A DNA stretch of 50,663 bases from Deinococcus cellulosilyticus NBRC 106333 = KACC 11606 (GTDB lineage: Bacteria; Deinococcota; Deinococci; Deinococcales; Deinococcaceae). Of the stretch, positions 23,935 to 32,546 are shown in pieces. Below the pieces are notes generated by a model. It worked only from the letters and a program-made list of their open reading frames with translations, did not search any database and was not told where the DNA came from. Each line of letters begins with the position of its first letter. The stretch's first letter is position 1. The position numbers and the translations under genes are program-made. The stretch lies in assembly GCF_007990775.1 (NCBI RefSeq), contig NZ_BJXB01000035.1:1-50663 (forward strand). Direction: 5' to 3'.

Positions 23935-25152
23935 ATGAACAAGATGCAAAACCCCAAGCCTGGAAGCATCATTTACGAGGACTGGAAATTGCACCTCCAA
24001 ACACCGGATCAGAAAGAGACTGGTTTGAGGTCATATTTTTACTCTGACAGTGCCTTTCAGCCAGCAGAGGTGCAATACGGCCCATACCGGGTCACCTTTC
24101 CAGCCAACTCCGGACTTCCAGCTGAACCCCAACGGGTCGGTGTTTTCACTGCGGACAGTCACCTGGAGTTGAACGGTTTGACTTCTATGGAGCCAGATGC
24201 AACCGGCTACCATGGCGGAATGATGTTCGATGAGGTTGCCGCACTGCTCAGCCTGGAACTGGGGGTGCGGCTCCACGCCGGTGGTCTACAACTGGAACTG
24301 TCTGGAGAAGGTGAAGCGCCAAGGTACCAAGAACCTGAACCCGAAGAAACCCCGCACTTCATTTCGAAGGGAAGAAACCGGGTGGTTCCCAATCTGGTGC
24401 GTGATGATGTGGATGTGCATCAGGCCACCAGACTGAAACGACTGATGGACTTGAAACCCAAAGAATCCAGGATGGTGGTGTTGGCTGCAAGAGCATACCA
24501 GAAAGGAGCCTGGATTGCAGAGTCGGCCCCAGACCTGGCTTTACTTTATTTCGTGACCGCTGTGGAGCTGGCCGCCAAGGCCCACTTCAAGAAGCTGGCA
24601 GGTGGTCCTGTTGAACGGTTTCAGGAGTTGCACCCAAAGCTCAGTGCGGATCTGCTCAAACTGTGCAAGACAGATGAAACCCTTTCAGAAGAGGATGCAG
24701 CACAGGGGAAACTGGTGCTGGAAGAAGTGGCAACAAAGTTTGAAGACCTCACGGAATCCACCATACAATTCAAAGATTTCTTGATGGCCTTCTTGCCTGA
24801 GCCACCACAAAAAAAGCCCAGCAAGGAGTACAGTTTGCCCTGGACAGATGAAGATGCCATGCGTGAGGTGTTTCAGACGGTATACAGGGTGAGGTCCAAG
24901 GCACTTCATGCAGCGAACCCCATCCCCTGGCCCATGCACAAGAGATTGTGGGACCGAGGATATGGCCCAGGCTGGGAAGAAACATCAGGGCCGGAGGGAG
25001 CCACGGCACAGGGCTTTGGTGCCGTTTGGACGGGCGCCATGGCTCCAATCAACCTTAATGCATTTGAGTACATTGCTCGCTCTGCCCTGTTGGCCTGGTG
25101 GGACACGTTGCTGCTGAAGCCCAATAAGGGCAAGAATGGCAAAAAGAAATAG
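23935..25152 (+). CDS. HEPN-domain protein with R-x4-H motif, ApeA-like, putative defence RNase (405 aa)
   Basis: The C-terminal half is a HEPN domain. A helix LALLYFVTAVELAAKAHF (about 201-218) is followed after an acidic insert by RSKALH, with Arg320 and His325 forming the R-x4-H ribonuclease motif, on a helix of the type YRVRSKALH seen in Apea-like HEPN proteins. The N-terminal 140 residues are beta-rich and may be the sensing domain; a Pro/Glu linker (EPEPEETP) joins the halves. HEPN proteins of this type cleave RNA, often tRNA, on phage infection (known for ApeA); I infer the same here. GAAAGGAC before the ATG at 23935 fixes the start. It is followed by two hairpins and then a SIR2 gene. 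Confidence 0.75.
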   Translation: MNKMQNPKPGSIIYEDWKLHLQTPDQKETGLRSYFYSDSAFQPAEVQYGPYRVTFPANSGLPAEPQRVGVFTADSHLELNGLTSMEPDATGYHGGMMFDEVAALLSLELGVRLHAGGLQLELSGEGEAPRYQEPEPEETPHFISKGRNRVVPNLVRDDVDVHQATRLKRLMDLKPKESRMVVLAARAYQKGAWIAESAPDLALLYFVTAVELAAKAHFKKLAGGPVERFQELHPKLSADLLKLCKTDETLSEEDAAQGKLVLEEVATKFEDLTESTIQFKDFLMAFLPEPPQKKPSKEYSLPWTDEDAMREVFQTVYRVRSKALHAANPIPWPMHKRLWDRGYGPGWEETSGPEGATAQGFGAVWTGAMAPINLNAFEYIARSALLAWWDTLLLKPNKGKNGKKK

Positions 25153-25183
25153 CCCAGGCCTCATTGTTGGAGGCCAGGGAGGT

Positions 25184-25228
25184 GCATGGCGTGATTGCAA
25201 GGATTTCTGATTCATGATGACGCCATGC
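25184..25228. repeat. Inverted 9-mers downstream of the HEPN gene
   Basis: GCATGGCGT (25184-25192) and ACGCCATGC (25220-25228) pair perfectly across 27 bases. A smaller hairpin, GGCCTC-loop-GAGGCC (25157-25175), lies just before. Neither is followed by a T-run, so their role is unclear. Confidence 0.55.
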
Positions 25229-25254
25229 GTTGGTCTGGGTTCGAAATGAGCCTG

Positions 25255-25286
25255 AGAAGCATGTCACCCTGAGGAGGCATGCTTCT
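25255..25286 (+). terminator. Intrinsic terminator after the HEPN gene
   Basis: AGAAGCATG (25255-25263) pairs with CATGCTTCT (25278-25286), a 14-base loop, followed by TGTTTCTTTGG. The rest of the gap up to 25575 holds only the SIR2 promoter region. Confidence 0.65.
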
Positions 25287-25518
25287 TGTTTCTTTGGAAC
25301 TGAGTTCCTGGTCTGAGGATCTGACTTTTCAGGCTGGAGGGGTGCGGTGTTGCGTCTCGCGGTTCGCCTCACATCAGGTCCTTTCGGGGCTGTAGGGGTT
25401 GAGACTTAAACCCAGGCTGGAACTCAGCTGGGGGTTGACGCAGGCTTCAGGCAGAAAGAGAAGGTCACGATCCATTTTAGGGTTTGAATGGAATTCAGGG
25501 CGTTCTTTACTCATTATA

Positions 25519-25544
25519 CTCATAATCAATAATTCTATTATGAG
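25519..25544. promoter_or_regulatory. AT-rich inverted repeat in the promoter region of the second SIR2 gene
   Basis: CTCATAAT (25519-25526) and ATTATGAG (25537-25544) are perfect inverted 8-mers separated by ten bases, 32 bases before the SIR2 start codon and rich in TATAAT-like elements. An operator or an overlapping promoter is likely. Confidence 0.6.
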
Positions 25545-25575
25545 AATTATCAGAGCTGGCACACCAGGAGGCAGT

Positions 25576-27369
25576 ATGCCCACACAGACCGAAAACCGAC
25601 TGAATGAACTGGCCATCAGTATGCACCACAACCCCGGCGTGTACGCTGTGCTCCTCGGGGCAGGAATCAGCGTGACCGCCAGGGTGCCGAGCGCCTGGGA
25701 TATTGTGCGTGACCAGATCCGCAAAAAGGCCCACCTTGAAAACGTAAACCCCATCCCAGAAGGGAATGCACTGGACCAATGGTACCGGGACACCTACGGT
25801 GTGGAAGCCGACTACAGCACCATCATTGAGGAAGCCGAACCCACAATTGCAGGCCAACGGGCGCTGCTGCAACGCTACTTTGAACCCACCGAAGAAGACC
25901 GGGAACAGGGCCACAAGCAACCCACCGATGCTCACCATGCCATCGCCCGACTCGCCAAAGAGGGCTTCATTCGCATCATCATCACCACCAATTTCGACCA
26001 CCTGATGGAACAGGCCTTGGAAGGCGCTGGCGTGCAGTTCTTTCCCATCACCAGCACCGAAGAAATCCCAGCGGCAGAACCTTACGCCCATGGAGGAGTG
26101 TTTTTGATCAAAGTGCACGGGGATTACCGCAAAGCCAACGTTCGCAACAGCAACGAAGACCTCAGAGTCTACCCGCAAACCATGAAAGAGCTGCTGTGCC
26201 GCATCTTCGATGAATTCGGTTTGATCACCTGTGGGTGGAGTGGCACCTGGGACCACGCCCTGAGGGAGTGCATAGAACACTCCCCCAACCGTCGTTACAT
26301 GCTGTACTGGTCGTCGTACAGCCAGCCCAGCCCTGTGGCCCAGACTCTCCTCCAGAACCGCAGGGGTCGCTTGATTGAGGGCATGGGAGCAGATCCTTTT
26401 TTCTCCCAGCTGGAAAGCAAAGTGCTCGGCCTCAAGACCGCCCAGTGGACCCCACCCCAGACCCTGGACCTGCTGGAAGCCGAAGTAAAACTGTGCCTGT
26501 CCAACTTGGATCGCTACCGCATCCGGCTGCAGGACCTTCTGGAATCAGAGGCAGACCAATACAACAAACTGCGCCTCAATTTTGATGGTTGGACCAGTGG
26601 AGGCAACCTGGACATTCGAAGGAACCAGTTGTATCAGATTGTTCAGTTTTCAGCCCGTGTTCAGTGCATTCAGGCCACCCTGCTCAAGTACGATCAGGAT
26701 CAAGTTCTGCTGGATCTCTGGGAGCGGGTATTTTTGCGACGCATCCACATTGACCCGACCCCACGGACCGATCATTGGCCTGATGCCAAAAAACTCATGC
26801 GCATTTCCATGGCCATTTTCACGCTGCATTTCTTTTCCACAGCCCTGCAACACGAACAGTGGAACTACATTCAGCGCTTTATGGGATGGAGCTACGTGAA
26901 CTCCAACAACCGACCTGTGACCATCTTTGAACTGATTCGCTTTTCCAGTGAACCTAAAGACCTGGTGAACCATCTTCTCGGGAGAGATTACACCCTGCCA
27001 GTTCAACACTTCACCATGGAACAATTGATCGGGACTTTCGACCGCAACTGGACAGTGCAAGACGATCCGAAGATGTTCTTCTTTCAAATTGCTGAAATGG
27101 TCATGAACATGGTCGCCCTCACCAAAGAAAACCGCTTTGGAAGGGGACTGTACCTGCTGAGTGACTACAATCGCAATACGACAGTTGTTCCGTACCATTT
27201 GTGGTTCACAGAACACGAAGGTCAATTGCGGGTTTTACTGGGAGAGAACTTTTCGGCCATTGTGACCAGATTTGAGCAACTTTCCCAAGAGTATGCCAAC
27301 AATCTAGGCTGGGGTGAAGGCGGACCTTTCGAAGGCATTGCCACCTTGTTTCCATCCACTGCAACCTGA
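25576..27369 (+). CDS. SIR2-domain defence protein with long helical C-terminus (597 aa)
   Basis: Residues about 20-300 are a SIR2 domain: GAGIS at 28-32, Thr-Thr-Asn-Phe-Asp at 137-141, KVHGD with His181, and CGWSGTWD at 219-226. The catalytic Asn and His of SIR2 NAD hydrolases are present. The C-terminal 300 residues are helical with many aromatic residues and no recognised domain, and are presumably the regulatory or sensing part. It does not resemble the other SIR2 protein in this window outside the core motifs and has no EAD-like tail. AGGAGG five bases before the ATG at 25576 sets the start; the open frame continues upstream without support. I infer an abortive-infection role by NAD depletion. 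Confidence 0.8.
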   Translation: MPTQTENRLNELAISMHHNPGVYAVLLGAGISVTARVPSAWDIVRDQIRKKAHLENVNPIPEGNALDQWYRDTYGVEADYSTIIEEAEPTIAGQRALLQRYFEPTEEDREQGHKQPTDAHHAIARLAKEGFIRIIITTNFDHLMEQALEGAGVQFFPITSTEEIPAAEPYAHGGVFLIKVHGDYRKANVRNSNEDLRVYPQTMKELLCRIFDEFGLITCGWSGTWDHALRECIEHSPNRRYMLYWSSYSQPSPVAQTLLQNRRGRLIEGMGADPFFSQLESKVLGLKTAQWTPPQTLDLLEAEVKLCLSNLDRYRIRLQDLLESEADQYNKLRLNFDGWTSGGNLDIRRNQLYQIVQFSARVQCIQATLLKYDQDQVLLDLWERVFLRRIHIDPTPRTDHWPDAKKLMRISMAIFTLHFFSTALQHEQWNYIQRFMGWSYVNSNNRPVTIFELIRFSSEPKDLVNHLLGRDYTLPVQHFTMEQLIGTFDRNWTVQDDPKMFFFQIAEMVMNMVALTKENRFGRGLYLLSDYNRNTTVVPYHLWFTEHEGQLRVLLGENFSAIVTRFEQLSQEYANNLGWGEGGPFEGIATLFPSTAT

Positions 27370-27454
27370 CATCAGGGGTTCACCGCTCACAATACACAAC
27401 AGAATCAGCCCTCAATCTCGAAACCGTTCTGGCAAGACCTGTCTACAATGGTGT

Positions 27455-27877
27455 ATGACCGAGAACCGTGAGGAAGTGAATGTGATTCCCCTCTCCCAGA
27501 TGGGCATGATCCAGGCCATGCTCACCGAGGAACTGGCAGGCACCCGAGAGCAGCTGGGGACCCTCACCGAAGCCCTGGACAGACCTCATGTGCTCAACGA
27601 TGAAATCATCGCTCGGGTGAAGAAGGTCTACACCGACCAGCAAGGCATGCTTTACGCCTACGAAATCACCCTGGAACGCTGGAAGGCATTGACCCTCACC
27701 CCGGCCCAACTGCAGCGGGTGCAGACCATGGAAGGGCAACTGAAAGACCTCACCGCAGTCACAGCTCAGGTGCTGGAACTGGCCGACAAACTGTCTGAAG
27801 GCACCATCAACAAGGTGCTGGGCATGAGTGACCTGGAAGTGGCCCTGCTGTACCTCAGCCAACAGAAAAAGCGATGA
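27455..27877 (+). CDS. Helical hypothetical protein (140 aa)
   Basis: Unrecognised; almost wholly helical, with heptad-like Leu spacing: AMLTEELAGTREQLGTLTEAL, EIIARVKKVY, and MEGQLKDLTAVTAQVLELAD, suggesting a coiled coil or helical bundle. The start is the ATG at 27455, five bases after TACAAT, with no Shine-Dalgarno (leaderless). The 85-base gap after the SIR2 gene and this separate -10 box argue against a shared operon. Confidence 0.65.
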   Translation: MTENREEVNVIPLSQMGMIQAMLTEELAGTREQLGTLTEALDRPHVLNDEIIARVKKVYTDQQGMLYAYEITLERWKALTLTPAQLQRVQTMEGQLKDLTAVTAQVLELADKLSEGTINKVLGMSDLEVALLYLSQQKKR

Positions 27878-28072
27878 ACGCCCTTAAGGGCCGAGTCCTG
27901 ACCTCTTCATGGCCTGAAGTAGTGAAGGGGCAGCAGCCCATCTGGCCAAGGGTGGGCCTGTTTCATGCCATTGCTTGAGTCCAGCATTCAGACCCAACAG
28001 CTTCTTTGGGTTTCCTGAGGGTGTCAAATCGATGGTGTGTCCGGCTCCCTGCCTGAGGCATGGAAGCCACCG

Positions 28073-28405
28073 TCAACGTTGAGTTGCTGTGGGTTCCACC
28101 AGGGTCAGGTGCACCACCAGCAACGTCTGCTGGGCCAGATGCACCTGATCAGGGCCAACCCAGCCCCGCAGGTGGTTCCGTGCGGTCTGGAGTTGCGCAT
28201 CGACTTCATTTTTGCGGAAGTGGAACTGCAGCACCGACCAGCTTTCCCACGGCCTGGGGGGTGGGCCTTTCTGGAGGGAAGTCAGCAACTGGTGGCTGTG
28301 TTCCAGCCTGCGGTGCACTTCCTGCAAGGACAGGGCGGAGTCGTTGGTGGCCAGGAGTTTCAGGACGCAATCCAGGTGATGCCGGACCAGAAAGAGCTTC
28401 AGCAC
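28073..28405 (-). CDS. Helical hypothetical protein (110 aa)
   Basis: A likely but unproven gene. Helical, with MLKLFLVRHHLDCVLKLLA, then SLQEVHRRLEHSHQLLTSLQ, and a third helix after a proline break. Supported by a GTG start six bases after TACACT (28412-28417, minus strand), the leaderless pattern seen repeatedly in this window, and by its plausible composition. Other frames in the same stretch lack initiation signals. No family recognised. Confidence 0.5.
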   Translation of the reverse strand: MLKLFLVRHHLDCVLKLLATNDSALSLQEVHRRLEHSHQLLTSLQKGPPPRPWESWSVLQFHFRKNEVDAQLQTARNHLRGWVGPDQVHLAQQTLLVVHLTLVEPTATQR

Positions 28406-28810
28406 CCCACCAGTGTACGGGGATCCAGCAAAACACGCTGAGGTCGGTGCAAAACCAGACGGGGTGCAACCCTCTGGTCAGGAAACCTCCAGCGGTGAGG
28501 GGCAGGGAGCGAAAAGGACACCACAAAAGTGATGTCCGGATGCATCCATGGAAGCAAACAGTTTTCCTGCGGGGACAGGTGGCATGGATGGTGCCCTCAC
28601 AGTAGCAAAGACACAAAGCCAGTGGATAAGAATGGTAACGAAAAGCTTGGTGACTGGTGCTCTGCACCCCATCCCGGTTTTCTTGCCCTACAGCCCGCGT
28701 CATCCCCTCAGGGAAAAGCCTGAGCTGCAGAACCCCTTGGTTGTTTTATCATCCTCTTCAAAGCCTCAGACCCTCCCCATCTCTGTCAATCAGCTGAAAG
28801 CAGGTTTTGC
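28406..28810. other. Gene-free stretch of about 400 bases
   Basis: No frame on either strand combines a start signal with protein-like composition, apart from the TACACT box of the minus-strand gene at 28405. GCAGG before the ATG at 28811 belongs to the lipoprotein gene. No hairpin or repeat is obvious. Confidence 0.45.
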
Positions 28811-29542
28811 ATGCCACGAATCCCCCTGAAAGCCACCCTGACCGTCTCCAGTCTTCTGGCCTGTGCCCTCTCGGCTTGCGGTTCGCAGGGGGTCTCTTCA
28901 ACCCTGCAGGACGTGCAGCTCTTCGAGGTGCGGTTCACGGTGAAAGGGGAACAGGTCAATGCAGCAGCCATTCCCCTGCAGATGGAGTCCAGCCCGGTGC
29001 AACCCGAGCCTGTGATCCAGTGGACATCACTGAACGGTTCGGGCTTCAAGGACGCCAGCAACGTGCTGCATGTGTCCGGCACCTTCACCCTGAAGAATGC
29101 CTCTGGACGGGCTTTCAAGAACCTCTGGGTGGTCCCCATCAACCTGGACGACTTGGATCAGGATCTGAACAACAACGCCACCTTCCCGACCATTGGCCCG
29201 ACCCCTTACCGGGTGCCGAGGTATTTTGATGGCACGGACGCTTCTGAGGAAGCCTACACCCTCACCCCACAAAGGGGAAAACTCCGGGATGGCACCGGGA
29301 GTGTGGTGGAAGATCCCCAGAGCACCCCGTTTGATTCCCTGTTCTCCACGCAGGTGAAGTTCATCGCCCCTGCAGGCCTGAAAGCAAACGTGTACGGGAA
29401 CCACGGCTGGACCCTCGGCCCTCTGGGTGCAGCGGGTGAAATGACCGTGACCCTGGGCACCCGCAGGAACCTGCCCACGAGTCCCAAACAGAACATCGAG
29501 GGCTTCACCCTGATGGTGGGGATCATAGAGGACCGTCGCTGA
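28811..29542 (+). CDS. Lipoprotein, beta-rich (243 aa)
   Basis: Lipoprotein signal peptide with Leu-Ser-Ala-Cys, lipidated Cys23. The mature region has the strand pattern of an immunoglobulin-like fold: FEVRFTVKGEQV, VLHVSGTFTLKNASGRAF, LWVVPINLDD, and a final GEMTVTLGTRR and GFTLMVGIIEDRR. No catalytic residues are apparent. I recognise no family. GCAGG six bases before the ATG supports the start. It stands alone on the + strand. Confidence 0.75.
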   Translation: MPRIPLKATLTVSSLLACALSACGSQGVSSTLQDVQLFEVRFTVKGEQVNAAAIPLQMESSPVQPEPVIQWTSLNGSGFKDASNVLHVSGTFTLKNASGRAFKNLWVVPINLDDLDQDLNNNATFPTIGPTPYRVPRYFDGTDASEEAYTLTPQRGKLRDGTGSVVEDPQSTPFDSLFSTQVKFIAPAGLKANVYGNHGWTLGPLGAAGEMTVTLGTRRNLPTSPKQNIEGFTLMVGIIEDRR

Positions 29543-29702
29543 ACCTGTGTGACCCTGAGGCAGGCTGACCCACGACCACCAGCCTTTTATTTTGGATGCT
29601 TTGCGGCAGAGCGGGTGGTGAACCTGAGGCCACGCAAGGAAGGGCAATTCACTCCGGGAAAGCCCCATGCCAGACGGCAAGACCTTCCAGTACAATGAAA
29701 AA

Positions 29703-30641
29703 ATGGCGAGAAACACCATTCTGCACACCATTGAAATCGAATCCCAGGCCTCTGCGATCCCCCGGTGGTCCGATCAGCTCCAGCGCTTTCACACGGACGC
29801 TCAGCGGGCACCGCACCACCGGATCATCAACCTGGCGGTGTTCCGTCCTGAACAGCAGCAGTTCATCCGTGACCTCACCGGCGGAGAGGCCCGCTGTACC
29901 CTGATGCTGGAAGGCCGACCCCATTACGCCCCGGAATTGCATCCCGCTGACACCGTGCGCTGGATGCGTTTCTTTGAGGATTACGCGGACCGCAAAGCCG
30001 CGTGGTTGCAAGCCCAGCAGGCCCTCCGGGACCGCATTGATGGACTTGTGACCCTCAGTGATGAGGAACTGCTGCCCCACCATGAATTCATTCACCCTTC
30101 TCTCGGCAGAACCCTGGAGGAAGCATATCAGGCCAAAGGCAGGGGTGTGGTGGAGCGCTTCCGGAAGTTCCTCCTCACTCAGGCAGAAAAAATCAGCGTG
30201 CAGAACCGCAAGTGGGCACTGCAGCACGGATCCCCCGAATTGCAGGCCGCAGTGAAGCAACTGCCTGAAGACGCCCTCTTGTTCGACTTCTGGGTGCATT
30301 TCTGGAAGGCGCACGTCCTGCTGATGGATGATCCCCGCATGGCGCACTGGGAGGTGGTGGACACCTTCCTGTACGAATTTGTGCACAAAACCTTCCCGGG
30401 GGCCTTCCTGTCTTACGGTGCCCTGGACACCCAGCCCATCACGGGTGCCCCCGATGAGCTGCAGGAGCAGGCCGGAATTCTGGGCGGCACCCTGGCCCGG
30501 CATGAGGACCACGAGATGTACTTCCCGGAGCACCTGGCCAGCGAAGAAGCCGCGTTCCAGCCTTCCGGTCTGGTGGTGCAGGTGCCGTGGGGATACCGGT
30601 GGCTGGTGTACCCCGTGCAAGTGCAATCCAGCCTGCGCTGA
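29703..30641 (+). CDS. Hypothetical protein (312 aa)
   Basis: Unrecognised soluble alpha/beta protein. N-terminal strands are followed by helices rich in Trp/His/Glu (WMRFFEDYADRKAAWLQAQQ, DALLFDFWVHFWKAHVLLMD). The final 100 residues contain His/Asp clusters (ARHEDHEMYFPEH) that could hold a metal, though the pattern fits no family I know. I start at the ATG at 29703, six bases after TACAAT and without a Shine-Dalgarno (leaderless). An in-frame ATG at 29667 would place the -10 box inside the gene. Confidence 0.7.
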   Translation: MARNTILHTIEIESQASAIPRWSDQLQRFHTDAQRAPHHRIINLAVFRPEQQQFIRDLTGGEARCTLMLEGRPHYAPELHPADTVRWMRFFEDYADRKAAWLQAQQALRDRIDGLVTLSDEELLPHHEFIHPSLGRTLEEAYQAKGRGVVERFRKFLLTQAEKISVQNRKWALQHGSPELQAAVKQLPEDALLFDFWVHFWKAHVLLMDDPRMAHWEVVDTFLYEFVHKTFPGAFLSYGALDTQPITGAPDELQEQAGILGGTLARHEDHEMYFPEHLASEEAAFQPSGLVVQVPWGYRWLVYPVQVQSSLR

Positions 30642-30829
30642 GGGAGAGGCTTCAGGCCTTCGGTGTTGCTGGGATGGCCCACCCAGAACAGCGGAGGCTT
30701 CACTTTGCATCCGAGGGATGGGTTTCTTGTTGAACAAGTCCTGGGAGCTGGCTGTGCACCCTTTTGACCTTCTCCTCCTTCCGGTTGAGGGGGTAAGGGT
30801 ATGCAGTCTTCCTGAAGTACACTTGGGCC

Positions 30830-31510
30830 ATGACCCAAGGCCCTTCCCTGGACCAGCTGCCCGTGCTCCTCAAAGACCTGCAAAGCCGGGTCCAGCACGG
30901 GAACCGGTTGCACCACAAGTTCCTCTACCAGTCCAGCCGCCCTCAAAATGCCCTGGAACGCCGCATGTTGCAAGAGACCATCAACAAACTCCGGCAGGAC
31001 ATCCACGACAACCGGGAGATCCACCACACCCTGAATGTGTGGGAAGGTCAGGCCCAGACGGTCCGGCAACTCCAGGAGATCCGCACGTTCAGAGGGACAC
31101 TGAACGCCCATGAGGCGGTGCAAGAAGCGGTGCTGCTGGCCGCTGAACGGCTGCTGGAACACCCCCGGCCCCTGACTGGAAAGTTCGGTGAGCGCAGCGT
31201 GCTGCATTTGCCTTTGATCGAAGCCGTGGTGCGGGACCACCAACAGGGCACCGAAGAGGTGCTGGAACTCCTTGAGGAGGCCGGGGAAGTGGCCGGGCAA
31301 CTGGAGCCGGACCTGCTGGCACACCTCCGGGAGGTGCAACAGCGGCAGGACCTGGACACCCAGGTGTTCTTGAAGGTGGTGGAAGGCTGGCAGCAGATCC
31401 CTGGAACCGATGAATTCCTGCCCCGTCTGCAGAAACTCCAGCAGGACCTGCAAAGCTGGAGGGTGAGCATCGTGCAGCTGGGTCAACTGTTTGAAGGCTA
31501 CAAGACTTGA
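30830..31510 (+). CDS. Helical, coiled-coil-like hypothetical protein (226 aa)
   Basis: All-helical with heptad patterns throughout (MLQETINKLRQDIHDNREIHH, RLQKLQQDLQSWRVSIVQLGQLFEG), probably elongated or a bundle, without cysteine or membrane segments. No family recognised. The ATG at 30830 follows TACACT (30818-30823) by six bases and lacks a Shine-Dalgarno, so it is another leaderless candidate. It resembles in style the helical proteins at 27455 and 28073, but I see no sequence match between them. Confidence 0.65.
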   Translation: MTQGPSLDQLPVLLKDLQSRVQHGNRLHHKFLYQSSRPQNALERRMLQETINKLRQDIHDNREIHHTLNVWEGQAQTVRQLQEIRTFRGTLNAHEAVQEAVLLAAERLLEHPRPLTGKFGERSVLHLPLIEAVVRDHQQGTEEVLELLEEAGEVAGQLEPDLLAHLREVQQRQDLDTQVFLKVVEGWQQIPGTDEFLPRLQKLQQDLQSWRVSIVQLGQLFEGYKT

Positions 31511-31602
31511 AGACCAGTGGAACACATCCAGCAGGCCCCATGCCGCCACAAGAACACCCGCACCTGGAGTGGTGATCACCCTCAGAAGGAAAACGATGAA
31601 CC

Positions 31603-32232
31603 ATGAAAAACGCCATGTTCTCCCACATCCTCATCGCAACCTTGACGCTCTCGACCCCTGCTCATGCGGTGGGTTTGTTTGGCCTCACCCCTGAGAAGCT
31701 CACCGAACGTTTCGGTCCAGCGAAACGCCAGTTCTTCGAGGGCATCAAAACCCACGTGGCCAGCGTGTACTGCATCAAGGGCACCTACACCCCCCTGATC
31801 TGGAGCCAGGAGGATCAGCTTTACGTCTCCGACGATCAACCCAGTCCATTGGGTGGGTACACCAATGGGTACTGTCCGGACGATGCAGGAGAGAGCCTGT
31901 TCGTGAAGTTCGAGAAGGGCATTGCCGTGGCTTTTGCTTACGGTGCTCCCCACGGCAACACCTACGACCGGGGGTGGATGCACCACCTGGACCGATTGAT
32001 TTCCGAGAACAATGCCCTGGATGACACCACCACCCAGACCTTCAGGGTGGGCACCACCACCTTGAAGATGACTGTGTACCCCAAAGGGACCAAGAGCCGG
32101 TTGTTCTTTGGCACGGGTGACCTGGCGTCCCTGGTGGGCGTGTTGTGGTACGGCCCGAATGGACAGGCGAAAACCGATGAGGATGAACTGCTGGTCCGGC
32201 TGGTGGTGAATTCTGCCCGGACGGTTCCGTGA
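31603..32232 (+). CDS. Secreted hypothetical protein (209 aa)
   Basis: Signal peptide (MFSHILIATLTLSTPAHA, cleavage before Val-Gly-Leu-Phe). The mature part has a helix, LTPEKLTERFGPAKRQFFEG, like those of small periplasmic proteins, followed by beta strands and two cysteines. GAAGGAAA precedes the ATG at 31603, so this one is Shine-Dalgarno-led. No family recognised. A small hairpin, AACCGTC-A-GACGGTT (32249-32263), follows the stop but has no U-tract. Confidence 0.7.
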   Translation: MKNAMFSHILIATLTLSTPAHAVGLFGLTPEKLTERFGPAKRQFFEGIKTHVASVYCIKGTYTPLIWSQEDQLYVSDDQPSPLGGYTNGYCPDDAGESLFVKFEKGIAVAFAYGAPHGNTYDRGWMHHLDRLISENNALDDTTTQTFRVGTTTLKMTVYPKGTKSRLFFGTGDLASLVGVLWYGPNGQAKTDEDELLVRLVVNSARTVP

Positions 32233-32546
32233 ACCTGGAGGGCACCTGAACCGTCAGACGGTTTGAACAGCTGACTGAAGGGCATTTGGAGGGGCAGAGA
32301 TCAGACGAGCCCCAATGGGGATGGAAAACAGCTGTTCGCACAGGTGTAGGGGTTGTCCCATTGTTAAAGGTGTTTTGGATAAACTGGAAAATTCCATGTC
32401 CAGAACGCCTGATTTTCTTTCGACTCCTTACTTGTCCCATTCTCCTCTTTTATGGAAACCTCAATTGGGACACCAAATCTCCGTTTCTAACACTGACACA
32501 AACGTATGGGATTCTGGCGGTTTGATTCTGTCACGGGTTTCACCGA
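32233..32546. other. Gap downstream of the transposase with repeated TTGTCCCATT motifs
   Basis: No gene. TTGTCCCATT occurs in direct orientation at about 32353 and 32434, and AATTGGGACA, its near inverse, at about 32464, so the second and third form an imperfect hairpin. GGGGTTGTCCCATTG at about 32349 starts with the GGGG typical of Tn3-family ends, but I find no matching inverted copy beyond the transposase start, so I do not call it a terminal repeat. Confidence 0.45.

Noticed and set aside
29649..30737. 362-codon open frame on the minus strand
   Set aside because: Antisense to the 312-residue gene at 29703, which has a leaderless promoter and better composition.
32349..32387. GGGG-led sequence as a Tn3 terminal repeat
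   Set aside because: No inverted partner found between the transposase start and the RHS gene.
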